A DNA stretch of 64,000 bases, taken from positions 992,001-1,056,000 of the forward strand of contig NC_014933.1 of the NCBI RefSeq assembly GCF_000186225.1, given 5' to 3'. A program made the translations under genes and the position numbers. The stretch is from Bacteroides helcogenes P 36-108 (GTDB taxonomy: Bacteria > Bacteroidota > Bacteroidia > Bacteroidales > Bacteroidaceae). Under the pieces are notes generated by a model, which saw only the letters and a program-made list of their open reading frames with translations, made no database searches and had not been told where the DNA came from. Positions 25,888-34,953 of the stretch are shown piece after piece. The stretch's first letter is position 1. Every line of letters starts with the position of its first letter.

Positions 25888-26544
25888 TTACAGCAGTTTG
25901 AACTCGTAGCCTTCTTCCTTCAGAAAGTCAATAGCGCGTGGTAGAGCATATTGCAGGTTTCCGTTGCACCATGATTTCAAAGAGTCGTGGAAAGTGATGA
26001 TAGAACCGTTGCGTGCATATCTCATGACATTGGCAAGTACTTGCGGTCCGCGCAGTTTCTTGCTGTAATCACGGGTAACCAAGTCCCACATCACTATCTT
26101 ATAATGGCTTTTCAGTTTCAGGTATTGTCCGGCAAACATATGTCCGTGGGGCGGGCGAAACAATAGCGGGTATAAAACCTTTTCCACATTACAGTTAATG
26201 TCTCCGCCCATTTCCATAAAGATACGCGCTTGTTCCGTATTTTCTAAGTAGCTTTTAGCAGTATATTCAAATCCCCGGATGTGGTTGAATGTATGGTTGC
26301 CGATGCGGTGTCCCCGTTCTACCACCAGCCTGAACTCTTCAGGGTGCTTTCGTATATTGTCTCCTACCATGAAGAAGGTGGCTTTGATGCAGTGTTTGTC
26401 CAGTAAGTCGAGTACCCAGGGAGTTACTTCGGGAATGGGACCGTCGTCAAAAGTCAGATAAACGGCTTTTTCATCGGGGTTCATCCTCCAGATTGCACCG
26501 GGATACAGTTTGCGAAAAAACTTGGGAGGTTGTTCTATAAGCAT
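25888..26544 (-). CDS. NodB-type polysaccharide deacetylase
   Basis: 218 aa, close to the minimal NodB domain. TFDDGP (31-36) gives the catalytic base Asp and metal Asp; His84 and His88 (GNHTFNHIRG) complete the zinc site; LFRPPHG (128-134) and ITFHDS follow. It deacetylates or hydrolyses N-acetylated sugars such as peptidoglycan or surface polysaccharides. There is no signal peptide, although the N-terminal region may bind membrane. It follows the GT117 gene on the same strand, with a palindrome in the 117-bp gap. Confidence 0.88.
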   Translation of the reverse strand: MLIEQPPKFFRKLYPGAIWRMNPDEKAVYLTFDDGPIPEVTPWVLDLLDKHCIKATFFMVGDNIRKHPEEFRLVVERGHRIGNHTFNHIRGFEYTAKSYLENTEQARIFMEMGGDINCNVEKVLYPLLFRPPHGHMFAGQYLKLKSHYKIVMWDLVTRDYSKKLRGPQVLANVMRYARNGSIITFHDSLKSWCNGNLQYALPRAIDFLKEEGYEFKLL

Positions 26545-26556
26545 ATTGTTAGAAAA

Positions 26557-26625
26557 CCTCCGGAGAGTGTGTCGAAAAGCAAAGGCTCTCTGTCATTCGG
26601 AGTTTTGACACACTCTCCGGGAGGG
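26557..26625. repeat. Palindrome sharing a core with the 3.2-kb hairpin
   Basis: CCTCCGGAGAGTGTGTCGAA (26557-26576, continuing AA) pairs with the inverse of 26603-26625, with one bulged base and one G-T mismatch. The right arm contains GGAGTTTTGACACA (26599-26612), which is also found at 3337-3350 in the other hairpin. On the minus strand the outer end reads CCGGAGG, a Shine-Dalgarno-like sequence 12 nt before the deacetylase ATG. Confidence 0.8.
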
Positions 26626-26661
26626 GATGTTTTTATTAAACAATCGGTAGCTCTCCGGCGG

Positions 26662-29600
26662 CTACTGTTTCATTCGGTCAACGTACATGTTGTACAGTTC
26701 CTCTACTTTAGGTTCATAAATCCCGGCAAGTTTGGATTTGTACTTCTTCATTACCTTTACTTCTGCGTCGAGCACAGCCCAATGCCACTCGAACTCACGG
26801 GTTGAGATGGCAAAGCGTCCGTTGTCCAAGCTCAGGTAATAAGTGGTGTATTCCACAGCCTTGTCGGCAAGAACTCTCATTATTCCGTCCGCTTTGGCTG
26901 TTTCGCCCAATTGGTAATAAGCTTCTGCCATCTGGGCTGATCCGTTTTGCCAATCGTAAGGTACATTGAAAGCAGGAATCATCTTTTCTGCATAGTCCAA
27001 GGCGGCTTTGGCCTTGTCTCTCTTGCCTTCACGCATCAACTGCTGTATAAGTTGCGAGAAGATGCGGCGGTGTGAGTGGCACATGCGCATGGCATTCTCA
27101 TCAATGTAGATGCCCGGTTTGTCAATACCGCCATACTTGAACTTGTTCATCAAATTGTCGTACATCTTTTCCGAGTCTATGGTCACACCCGTCTTGTTGG
27201 TGTCGAACGGAGTGAAACGGTAGGCAAGACCTTCCTGTATGAAGTGGTTGTCCATGCCGAGCTGGTTATCCTGTCCCACGCTGACTGCGATGTAGATAGG
27301 ACGTTCCCAATTGGCTTCACTCAGCATTTCGAGCATCATCAGCTCGCTTTTGTAGAGGGCACGTTTGGGTGCGTAGTCACCCCGGTTGGTTTTGGTACGG
27401 AGCTTGATACTCATATATTCGGGGATGCTGTCTCCCGGAATCATCATACCGCTGCGGCGCACGGCTTCCTTGTCCACTTTGATGACAATACTGTCGGTAG
27501 GGATAACCTTCAAATCCTGGTTTTTGTTGCGTACCCAGTATTTCAAGATATTTTTGAGCTCGTACGGGTTGTCACCGAATTCTTTTTTCACGTTGACCAG
27601 AGCTTCCGGATTTCCGTTCAAAGCCTGTTTTTCGGCTTCCGCATAAAGGGCGTCGATACTTTTCTTGTAATCCGGACGGATGGGGATGTATTCATTGGTT
27701 CCTTCCACGTATTCCATGCGCTCCCAGGTGATGGGTAGTGACGGGCTGTCATAGGCGGGACGCTTCATCTGATCAATGTACCAGTCGGTCTGCAGGTACG
27801 AGAGGTTGCAGGTGCGTGCATCGGTTCGGCAGCCTTCCGTTTCCTGATTGTACCATAAGGGGAAAGTGTCATTGTCACCGTTGGTATATATAATCGGGTT
27901 TCCGCTTTCCTGCAAGGACATCAGGTAGTTCTGTCCGAAGTCGCGCGTCATGTAGCGTCCGCTACGGTCGTGGTCGTCCCAGGTCTGACTTGCCATTTGG
28001 ATGGGAACCAGAAGGCAGGCTGCCGAAACTGCGACTGCTGCCGGAAGTTCTTTCAGCTTGGCGTAGTGACGGAGCAGGCGCACGATGCCTGCCACGCCCA
28101 TGCCTATCCAGATGGCAAAGGCGTAGAATGAGCCTGCGTATGCGTAGTCGCGCTCGCGGGGCTGGCTCGGAGTCTGGTTCAGGTAGAGCACGATGGCGAT
28201 GCCGGTCATGAAGAACAGGAAGAACACCACCCAGAATTGCTGTATGCCCTTTGGCCCACGGTAGGCCTGCCACAGCAAGCCAATGATGCCGAGCAACAAC
28301 GGCAGGCAGTAGAATACGTTGTGTCCTTTGTTTGCTTTCAGTTCCTGAGGCAGCAGGCTTTGGTTGCCAAGCAACAGGTTGTCGATGAACGAGATGCCTG
28401 TAATCCAGTTGCCGTGTTCTATTTCCCCGCTTCCCTGCAAGTCATTCTGTCGTCCGGCAAAGTTCCACATGAAGTAGCGCCAGTACATCCAGTTGAGTTG
28501 GTAAGAGAAGAAGAATTTGATGTTTTCCCACTGTGTAGGCATGTTTACCATCACCATTTCACCGCATTTGTCATAGGGTACATCATATCCCTTGATGTCT
28601 TGCCAAGCGTGGTATTCACCGGTGTGTGCGCTACTGTACATGCGTGGGAAGAGCATGTTCTGCGCATATTCGTATTCGATGCGTCCGGGAATCTCAACAT
28701 AGCTGTCCTTTTCGTCGGGAGTCGCTTTTTCCTTGCGGATGAACTTGGTTCCGTTGTAGGAGATGCGCGGTTCGCAGTAACCGTCTTTTACGTCAAGGGC
28801 TACCTGTGAGGTGAAAGCGGGTCCGTAGAACAAGGGGCGTGTGCCGTATTGTTCACGTCCTAAGTATTCACCCAGAGTGAAGATGTCCTCCGGTGAATTC
28901 TGGTCCATCGGTGTATTGGCGGTGGAACGTATCACGATCAGTGCGTATGAGGAATATCCGATGACAATCATCATGGTACAGAGCAGCGACGTGTTCAGCG
29001 CGCGTGCCGATATGCGGAACTTCTCGTTTATCCGTGCCTGCATTTTGGGGCTGAGATAGAACCACAGCAAGGCTATGACGATAATGCCGATGGCAACCGC
29101 ACTCTTGCCGTGCCCGTAGAATGGGATTCCCAGCATGGCTATGGTCAGTATGAACGAAAGCGCCATACGTGTCTTGCTATTTTCCGTGTAGCTTTCGTAT
29201 ATACCCCAGATGAGGCATGCAGCTAACAGTATGATATAGACGATAACACCGCTGTTGAAGGACATCCCCAATGAGTTGACAAAGAGCAGTTCAAACCATC
29301 CGCCCACTTTCACAATGCCCGGTACGATGCCGTAAAGTACGGCGGCCACCAGCACCATTGATGCGAGCAGAGCCAGAAGTGAACCTTTGGCTGTGGCATG
29401 GGGTACGCGTTTGTAATAATATACCAGTACGATGGCGGGCAGGCAGAGTAAGTTCAACAAATGCACGCCGATGGAAAGTCCTGTCAGGTAGGCGATGAGA
29501 ATCAGCCAACGGTCGCTGTGTGGTTCGTCGGCCACGTCCTCCCACTTCAGTATCAGCCAGAATACGATGGCGGTGAACAGGGAAGAAAAAGCGTAAACTT

Positions 29601-30033
29601 CACCTTCCACGGCACTGAACCAGAATGTATCGCTGAATGTATAGGCAAGTGCTCCCACCAGACCGCTACCCATGATGGTGATCAGTTGTCCGCGGGTTAT
29701 GTTGTTTTCGTCTGTCACTACCAGTTTACGCACCAAGTGGGTGATGCTCCAGAATAGAAACAAGATGCAGGCGCCACTCATCAGTGCGCTCATATAGTTC
29801 ACCATTTTGGCTACGGTGGTGGCATCAGAGGCAAATTGTGAGAAAAGGTTGGCCACTAACATGAAAAACGGTGCGCCGGGCGGGTGTCCTACTTCCAGCT
29901 TATAGCCGGTAGTGATGAACTCCGGGCAGTCCCAAAAACTTGCAGTCGGCTCGATGGTCATGCAGTAAACCGTTGCCGCAATGAGGAAAGTAATCCAACC
30001 CACGAGGTTGTTTACGGTTCTGTACTGTTTCAT
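26662..30033 (-). CDS. TMEM260-like (DUF2723, GT117) polytopic glycosyltransferase
   Basis: 1123 aa. The N-terminal DUF2723 domain has the characteristic FWDCPEFITTGYKLEVGHPP (residues 33-52), in which the acidic pair is the likely catalytic site of a GT-C fold enzyme. About 12 hydrophobic helices run to about residue 680. The soluble C-terminal part has DNDTFPLWYNQETEG and TPR-like helices. The human homologue TMEM260 is a protein O-mannosyltransferase, so a role in O-glycosylating exported proteins is plausible; Bacteroides do have a general O-glycosylation system. The link is inferred. It has its own -7 element. Confidence 0.85.
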   Translation of the reverse strand: MKQYRTVNNLVGWITFLIAATVYCMTIEPTASFWDCPEFITTGYKLEVGHPPGAPFFMLVANLFSQFASDATTVAKMVNYMSALMSGACILFLFWSITHLVRKLVVTDENNITRGQLITIMGSGLVGALAYTFSDTFWFSAVEGEVYAFSSLFTAIVFWLILKWEDVADEPHSDRWLILIAYLTGLSIGVHLLNLLCLPAIVLVYYYKRVPHATAKGSLLALLASMVLVAAVLYGIVPGIVKVGGWFELLFVNSLGMSFNSGVIVYIILLAACLIWGIYESYTENSKTRMALSFILTIAMLGIPFYGHGKSAVAIGIIVIALLWFYLSPKMQARINEKFRISARALNTSLLCTMMIVIGYSSYALIVIRSTANTPMDQNSPEDIFTLGEYLGREQYGTRPLFYGPAFTSQVALDVKDGYCEPRISYNGTKFIRKEKATPDEKDSYVEIPGRIEYEYAQNMLFPRMYSSAHTGEYHAWQDIKGYDVPYDKCGEMVMVNMPTQWENIKFFFSYQLNWMYWRYFMWNFAGRQNDLQGSGEIEHGNWITGISFIDNLLLGNQSLLPQELKANKGHNVFYCLPLLLGIIGLLWQAYRGPKGIQQFWVVFFLFFMTGIAIVLYLNQTPSQPRERDYAYAGSFYAFAIWIGMGVAGIVRLLRHYAKLKELPAAVAVSAACLLVPIQMASQTWDDHDRSGRYMTRDFGQNYLMSLQESGNPIIYTNGDNDTFPLWYNQETEGCRTDARTCNLSYLQTDWYIDQMKRPAYDSPSLPITWERMEYVEGTNEYIPIRPDYKKSIDALYAEAEKQALNGNPEALVNVKKEFGDNPYELKNILKYWVRNKNQDLKVIPTDSIVIKVDKEAVRRSGMMIPGDSIPEYMSIKLRTKTNRGDYAPKRALYKSELMMLEMLSEANWERPIYIAVSVGQDNQLGMDNHFIQEGLAYRFTPFDTNKTGVTIDSEKMYDNLMNKFKYGGIDKPGIYIDENAMRMCHSHRRIFSQLIQQLMREGKRDKAKAALDYAEKMIPAFNVPYDWQNGSAQMAEAYYQLGETAKADGIMRVLADKAVEYTTYYLSLDNGRFAISTREFEWHWAVLDAEVKVMKKYKSKLAGIYEPKVEELYNMYVDRMKQ

Positions 30034-30075
30034 TCGGATGAAATTCGTTATTTGTTATATTTTCAATCGTGGGCG

Positions 30076-30083
30076 CAAATATA
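30076..30083 (-). promoter_or_regulatory. -7 element of the GT117 gene
   Basis: On the minus strand TATATTTG followed by C matches TAnnTTTG, 43 nt before the ATG at 30033. Confidence 0.55.
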
Positions 30084-30357
30084 ATGAATTCAATCCTAAA
30101 TGAATGACAATAAGGCTGATTATTAGGATAGGTTAAGGGAATGTGTATTCTGTAAATGTTGCATTAATCCTGATTGTCCTGTCAAAAAGAACGGTATTTG
30201 TTTGTTTTTGTATCATGTGCTGTACATTGAAAAACCGGTTCTGGAATATATTATGAATAATTGTCCTATGTATATGCGATATTTGTTGCATATATAGCCT
30301 CTTTTTTATTGTTTTATGCAGAAATAAGTGTGGTATTTACGGGAAACACCTTGCTTT

Positions 30358-30412
30358 TTTTACTAAAACCTTCCCGGATTTTTACTAAAAGTCCGGGAAA
30401 GTTTTAGTAAAA
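30358..30412. repeat. Hairpin with three TACTAAAA units
   Basis: TTTTACTAAAACCTTCCCGG (30358-30377, then A) pairs with the inverse of 30392-30412 with one mismatch. The 13-nt loop carries a third copy of TTTACTAAAA (30382-30391). Two direct and one inverted TACTAAAA units surround a CCCGG stem. It may be a bidirectional terminator or protein site. Confidence 0.75.
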
Positions 30413-30694
30413 GATTCTTTGAATATTCCTTTTTCCTTGTTTCAAGGTCCCAGAAAGTTCCATTTTGATTTATTAGCGGAGTATGTATTCTTGCATATAT
30501 CTCATAAACTGCATCTTATGCGTTTTTGCTCTCGTATTTCTTTCCGTGAGAGCAATGGGCTGGAAATACGGGATTCTCGTGCAGCAGAAAATGCAAAGTG
30601 TCAAAATGACAAAGCTGAGATGAATGATTTCGTGCATTCGGATTTATTTTTTGAAGGGAAAAGCGCGGACGATTGGCAGTTTCGATAGAACCTG

Positions 30695-31407
30695 TTACTT
30701 CTTGCGTTTCATCAACATGATCACCGGATTGGACTCCTCGTTCAGTACGGCGGCTTTATATACAGCGTCTTCCTGCTTGTCGTACATCAGATCTACGGTT
30801 GGAAATCCTCTTCCTTTTTCAAAATTAAATACTTTCCCTATGGTCTGCATAAAATAATAGCGCTCAGTGACAACTCCCATGGTAAGGAGTCTTTCCGGAT
30901 CGACAGAGGGCTTTTTCACGAGAAACGGGCATAGCTTGTTTTCTCCGGGTGTATAGCTGTACACTGTGTCGGAAGAAGTTTCTACAAGCAACCATTTTTC
31001 TTGGTATGGAATTATCGGGCGTACTGTAGCTACGGCAATCGCTTCTCCTTTCTGTACGAACGGTGCTTTTACCACATCGTAAGGAATATGAATCTCTTGG
31101 GAGATGCTTCCGTCTTGTTTCGATATGATGGCATGATGAGCTTTACCGTCATAGCTTTCTCCTTCCTTGTAATATATGGACATGTCATAACGGATCAGAT
31201 TGTCTTTGTCATAACTTTGTTATCTTCATCTAAAACAATTCCGTTGATAAAAGCATATTCTTCGGAGCCTTGCCCTTTCCTGTTTATCTTTTTTAATCCT
31301 TTGCCGTTTTTCCTATTGCCATAATTTGATTTACGTATTTGCGAGTGAAGTAATATATGGCGTAAAGATAAGTGATTTTCCATATTTGGCAGATTTTTCC
31401 GGGTCAA
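30695..31407 (-). pseudogene. Decayed 6-bladed beta-propeller lipoprotein gene
   Basis: Two minus-strand frames are pieces of one Bacteroides-type propeller protein. 31195-31407 has KINRKGQGSEEYAFINGIVL and ends at TGA after DEDNKVMTKTI. 30695-31183 continues in another frame with MSIYYKEGESYDGKAHHAII. Reading upstream of that Met in its own frame gives YDKDNLIRYD, the expected lead-in. So a deletion with frameshift joins DEDNK to YDKDN, losing several blades. A likely second in-frame deletion joins AAVLN to EESNPVIML near the end, and the normal lipoprotein N-terminus is absent. Confidence 0.75.
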
Positions 31408-31435
31408 GATTCTATGAACATGTATAAAAAAAGGC

Positions 31436-31443
31436 TAATTTTG
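31436..31443 (+). promoter_or_regulatory. -7 element of the GH27 operon
   Basis: TAATTTTG followed by C, 43 nt before the ATG at 31486. There is no clear TTG at the -33 distance. Confidence 0.5.
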
Positions 31444-31485
31444 CTCACGTTCTTTATTATACCTCAATAATTCAGTGATCAAGAG

Positions 31486-33099
31486 ATGAAGAAACCCATG
31501 AAAAACATACTTTTATATACATTATTCTCCGGTCTGTTTTCTGTCGTATCTGCCGGAAACATTACTCCCGTGGAGCCTCCCGTGATGGGGTGGAGCTCGT
31601 GGAACACTTATAGGGTGAACATCAGTGATACATTGATTGTCAGGCAAGCCGAAGCTATGGTTAGGAAAGGTTTGAAAGATGCAGGTTATACTTACGTCAA
31701 TGTTGACGACGGCTTTTTCGGCCGGCGTGACAGGAAAGGAACCATGCACGCTCACCCCGACCGCTTTCCGGATGGACTGAAAGGGGTGGTGGACCGCATC
31801 CATTCTTTAGGTCTGAAAGCCGGCATTTATTCGGATGCCGGAAGCAATACATGCGGCTCCATCTGGGACAATGACGCAAATGGCATAGGCGCCGGATTGT
31901 ACGGGCATGAGCATCAGGATGCCGATCTTTATTTCAATGAATGGGGATTTGACTTTATCAAAATAGACTATTGTGGAGCCGGGCAGGAATTGGATCTGGA
32001 AGAAGAAAAGCGGTATTCGGAAGTTTGCCGTGCCATTGAAAAAGTTGCAGGAAGCCATGTTTCCGTCAATATCTGTCGTTGGGCGTTTCCGGGTACATGG
32101 GCCGCGAAGATAGCCCGTTCCTGGCGTATCAGTCCGGACATCCGCCCGGAATGGAATTCTGTGAAATACATCATCGGCAAAAACCTGTACCTTTCTGCCT
32201 ATGCCGGCGGCGGGCATTATAATGATATGGATATGCTGGAGATAGGCAGGGGGCTGAAGCCGGAAGAAGAAGAGGTTCATTTCGGGATGTGGTGCATGAT
32301 GAGTTCTCCGTTGCTGATAGGATGTGATCTGACTACGATTCCGGAAGCTTCGCTGCGCCTGCTGAAGAATAAGGAGCTTATAGCTTTGAACCAAGATCCG
32401 CTTGGGTTGCAAGCCTGCGTTGTGCAGCATGACAATGCAGGCTATGTATTAGCCAAAGATATTGAACAGATGCGTGGAAAGGTACGGGCAGTGGCGTTGT
32501 ACAATCCGTCGGACAGTGCCTGCCGCTTTTCCGTGCCAATGGAGACGCTCGAACTGAAAGGGAAAGTGAAGGTTCGTGATTTGGTGAGGCAGAAGTCGCT
32601 TCCTGTGGTGCGGGATGTGCTGGAACATCTGCTGCCGCCTCATAGCGTGTTGATATTGCGTATGGAAGCCGAAGAACGCATAGAGCCATCCTTGTATGAG
32701 GCTGAATGGGCTTATCTGCCGTGTTTCAACGATTTGGGAAAGTCCTCGAAAGCGGTTTTATACGCTCCGATGGGGGAAGCCTCCGGTGGTATGAAGGTTT
32801 CTTTTGTGGGAGGAAGCGATGAAAATTATGCCGAATGGAACAATGTGTACAGCAAGCAGGGCGGCATCTACGAAATGACGGTATGCTATGTGCCGGCAAA
32901 CAACCGTAAACTGGAGATCAAAGTCAATGGTGAAAAGGCTCTCTTGCCTGAAGAACTGCCCGGAACGAAAGGAGAGAAGATGGCTTCTGTCACGGTAAGG
33001 GTGCGGCTGAAGGCGGGAAATAATACAGTCCGTATGGGCAGTCCTTACTGCTGGACGCCAGATATTGATTGTTTCAGATTGAAACCACTTATTAATTAA
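31486..33099 (+). CDS. GH27 alpha-galactosidase with C-terminal beta-sandwich module
   Basis: 537 aa with a signal peptide (MKNILLYTLFSGLFSVVSAG after the second Met). The (beta/alpha)8 barrel carries MGWSSWNTY, VNVDDGFF, and the nucleophile Asp161 in FIKIDYCGAG. The likely acid/base is Asp218 in WRISPDIRPEW. An antiparallel beta domain follows to about residue 395. A C-terminal CBM35/CBM6-like module (about 400-535: YEAEWAYLPCF, FVGGSDENYAEWNNV) probably binds carbohydrate. It removes alpha-1,3/1,6-linked galactose (or GalNAc). It is followed after 14 bp by the DUF4091 gene, so the pair works on one glycan. Confidence 0.92.
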   Translation: MKKPMKNILLYTLFSGLFSVVSAGNITPVEPPVMGWSSWNTYRVNISDTLIVRQAEAMVRKGLKDAGYTYVNVDDGFFGRRDRKGTMHAHPDRFPDGLKGVVDRIHSLGLKAGIYSDAGSNTCGSIWDNDANGIGAGLYGHEHQDADLYFNEWGFDFIKIDYCGAGQELDLEEEKRYSEVCRAIEKVAGSHVSVNICRWAFPGTWAAKIARSWRISPDIRPEWNSVKYIIGKNLYLSAYAGGGHYNDMDMLEIGRGLKPEEEEVHFGMWCMMSSPLLIGCDLTTIPEASLRLLKNKELIALNQDPLGLQACVVQHDNAGYVLAKDIEQMRGKVRAVALYNPSDSACRFSVPMETLELKGKVKVRDLVRQKSLPVVRDVLEHLLPPHSVLILRMEAEERIEPSLYEAEWAYLPCFNDLGKSSKAVLYAPMGEASGGMKVSFVGGSDENYAEWNNVYSKQGGIYEMTVCYVPANNRKLEIKVNGEKALLPEELPGTKGEKMASVTVRVRLKAGNNTVRMGSPYCWTPDIDCFRLKPLIN

Positions 33100-33113
33100 A
33101 TACATGATATCCT

Positions 33114-34778
33114 ATGAGAAATTATTCTTCTTTTTTTGTATTCCTTTTCCTGTCTTTCTGTATGGAAGCCGTGGCAGGAGAGCCGCCCTTACGGGTGTCT
33201 TGGGCAACCACCGATTATCTGGCGGACAGGTCGGAGTATCCATTTACAGTCGATTGCCCCGGCCGGCAGCAGTTTGTGGCCTGGCGCGGAGAGCGATTGC
33301 ATGCCAAGGCTCTGATTTGGTCGTCCGACAGGGAAGGTGAAGTCAGTTTCACCATCGAACAACCGGAGAATGCCCGTTGGGTGGATGAAAGCACTACCGG
33401 CTTCATGCGGTATGTGATGACCGACGAATTGAATAAAGATGGAAAAGGGGGATGCGGCTATCGTCCGGACAAGACGCAGTTTGACTCCTCTCTGGTTGCC
33501 GACCGTATAGAGCCGATACGCTCCATGCGTTACGAAGCCAAGACTGTTCAGCCTGTTTGGATAACATTTGATGTTCCGCATGATGCGGCTCCCGGTCTTT
33601 ATAAGGGAAGTGTCACTGTGAAATATGGAGATACGGTATGTCGCATTCTTCCTTATTCTATTCGCGTGATTGACCGTACATTGCCCCTGCCGGGCGAACA
33701 GAAGTTCCATCTTGACCTATGGCAGAATCCTTTTGCCGTGGCACGTATGGCCGGTGTGCCGCTTTGGAGCAAGGAGCATTTCGAGGCAATGCGGCCTTTG
33801 ATGGAGCGTTTGGCCAAAGCCGGTCAGCGCGGCATCACCGCTTCCATTACGCATAAGCCTTGGAACGGACAGACCTATGACTATTTTGAGAATATGATTA
33901 CCGAGATCAAGCGTGCGGACGGCACGTGGATATACGATTATACGGTGTTTGACCGTTGGGTGGAATTCATGCGTTCCTGCGGTGTCCGTCCTTATATCTA
34001 TTGCTATTCGGTGATTCCATGGAAGCTGACTTTCCGTTATTATGATCAGGCTACCAACCGGATGGTTGACCGCAAGATGGAGGTGTCCGATCAGGAGTTT
34101 GACGGGTATTGGGTAGCCAAGCTGAAGGCATTCGCTTCCCATCTGAAGGAGAAGGGATGGTTTGAACAGACCATAATAGCGATGGACGAACGTCCCAAAG
34201 AAAGTATGGAAGCCGCTTTGCGGGTGATTCGCAAAGCCGATCCGATGTATAAGATCTCCCTTGCGGGTAACTACCATGAAGAATGGAATGGCGAACTGTT
34301 TGATTACTGCATAGGCTACAATGACAAGTATCCGGACGGAGTGGTGGAAGGACGCAGGGAGAAGGGAAAGATTACTACCTTCTATACTTGCTGCACCGAA
34401 GTCTATCCGAATACGTTTACCTTTTCGCAGCCTGTCGAAGCATCTGCTTTGGGGCTGGTGGCAGCCGAACGTGGACTGGACGGATATTTGCGTTGGGCAT
34501 ACAACAGTTGGGTGGAATCTCCCGGCCAAGATAGCCGTTTCAGTGCTTGGGCAGCAGGTGACACGTATCTGGTTTATCCGAAGAATGAGTCTTCAGCCCG
34601 TTTTGAGAAACTGATTGAGGGCATACAGATGTTCGAGAAGATACAAGTATTGAAGGCGGACACCAAGCATGAGCGTGCTATCCGCAAGCTGCTGCAGCCG
34701 TTTGCTCATGAGCGTATAAACAGCACCTCGTTGCAGAAGGATATAAAGAATATCAGTCTGTATCTTAATTCAAAGTAA
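33114..34778 (+). CDS. DUF4091-type secreted glycoside hydrolase-like protein
   Basis: 554 aa with a signal peptide (MRNYSSFFVFLFLSFCMEAV, cleaved near AVAG). The N-terminal beta-sandwich (about 25-190, VQPVWITFDVPHDAAPGLYK) is followed by a barrel domain with HLDLWQNPFAVARMAGV and AMDERPKESMEAALRVI, and a C-terminal piece with GYLRWAYNSWVESPGQDSRF. This layout matches DUF4091 proteins seen in polysaccharide loci. A glycosidase role is likely but not proven for most members. It is in an operon with the GH27 gene and ends at a bidirectional terminator. Confidence 0.85.
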   Translation: MRNYSSFFVFLFLSFCMEAVAGEPPLRVSWATTDYLADRSEYPFTVDCPGRQQFVAWRGERLHAKALIWSSDREGEVSFTIEQPENARWVDESTTGFMRYVMTDELNKDGKGGCGYRPDKTQFDSSLVADRIEPIRSMRYEAKTVQPVWITFDVPHDAAPGLYKGSVTVKYGDTVCRILPYSIRVIDRTLPLPGEQKFHLDLWQNPFAVARMAGVPLWSKEHFEAMRPLMERLAKAGQRGITASITHKPWNGQTYDYFENMITEIKRADGTWIYDYTVFDRWVEFMRSCGVRPYIYCYSVIPWKLTFRYYDQATNRMVDRKMEVSDQEFDGYWVAKLKAFASHLKEKGWFEQTIIAMDERPKESMEAALRVIRKADPMYKISLAGNYHEEWNGELFDYCIGYNDKYPDGVVEGRREKGKITTFYTCCTEVYPNTFTFSQPVEASALGLVAAERGLDGYLRWAYNSWVESPGQDSRFSAWAAGDTYLVYPKNESSARFEKLIEGIQMFEKIQVLKADTKHERAIRKLLQPFAHERINSTSLQKDIKNISLYLNSK

Positions 34779-34837
34779 CGGAGGAGGAGGAGTTTTCTTT
34801 CTCTTAATCTGAAACCCGGCATCCTTCATCGGTAATA

Positions 34838-34885
34838 AAAAGAGCCGTATCATTACTCAAAAAGTAGAGTTGATACGGCTCTTTT
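34838..34885. terminator. Bidirectional terminator between DUF4091 and ABC ATPase genes
   Basis: AAAAGAGCCGTATCA (34838-34852) pairs perfectly with TGATACGGCTCTTTT (34871-34885). A-rich and T-rich flanks on the two sides let it serve both convergent genes. Confidence 0.9.
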
Positions 34886-34953
34886 CATGTTTATCTGTTG
34901 CAGTCTGTAACTTTTCAAAGTGTTCGTTTTAGTTCCGCACACATTCCTTGCCA

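Larger units (their letters stand above)
30034..30694. other. 661-bp intergenic region between GT117 and the propeller pseudogene
   Basis: AT-rich. It holds the GT117 promoter near 30076, the TACTAAAA hairpin at 30358-30412 and no convincing ORF. A frame at 30419-30688 has no recognisable family and no good start signal. I see nothing else in 30430-30690. Confidence 0.6.

Noticed and set aside
27076..27738. 220-aa frame opposite the GT117 gene
   Set aside because: It lies wholly within a real gene on the other strand; its residues look like antisense translation of a membrane protein.
30419..30688. 89-aa plus-strand frame in the 30-kb gap
   Set aside because: No start signal, no family likeness and low-complexity composition.
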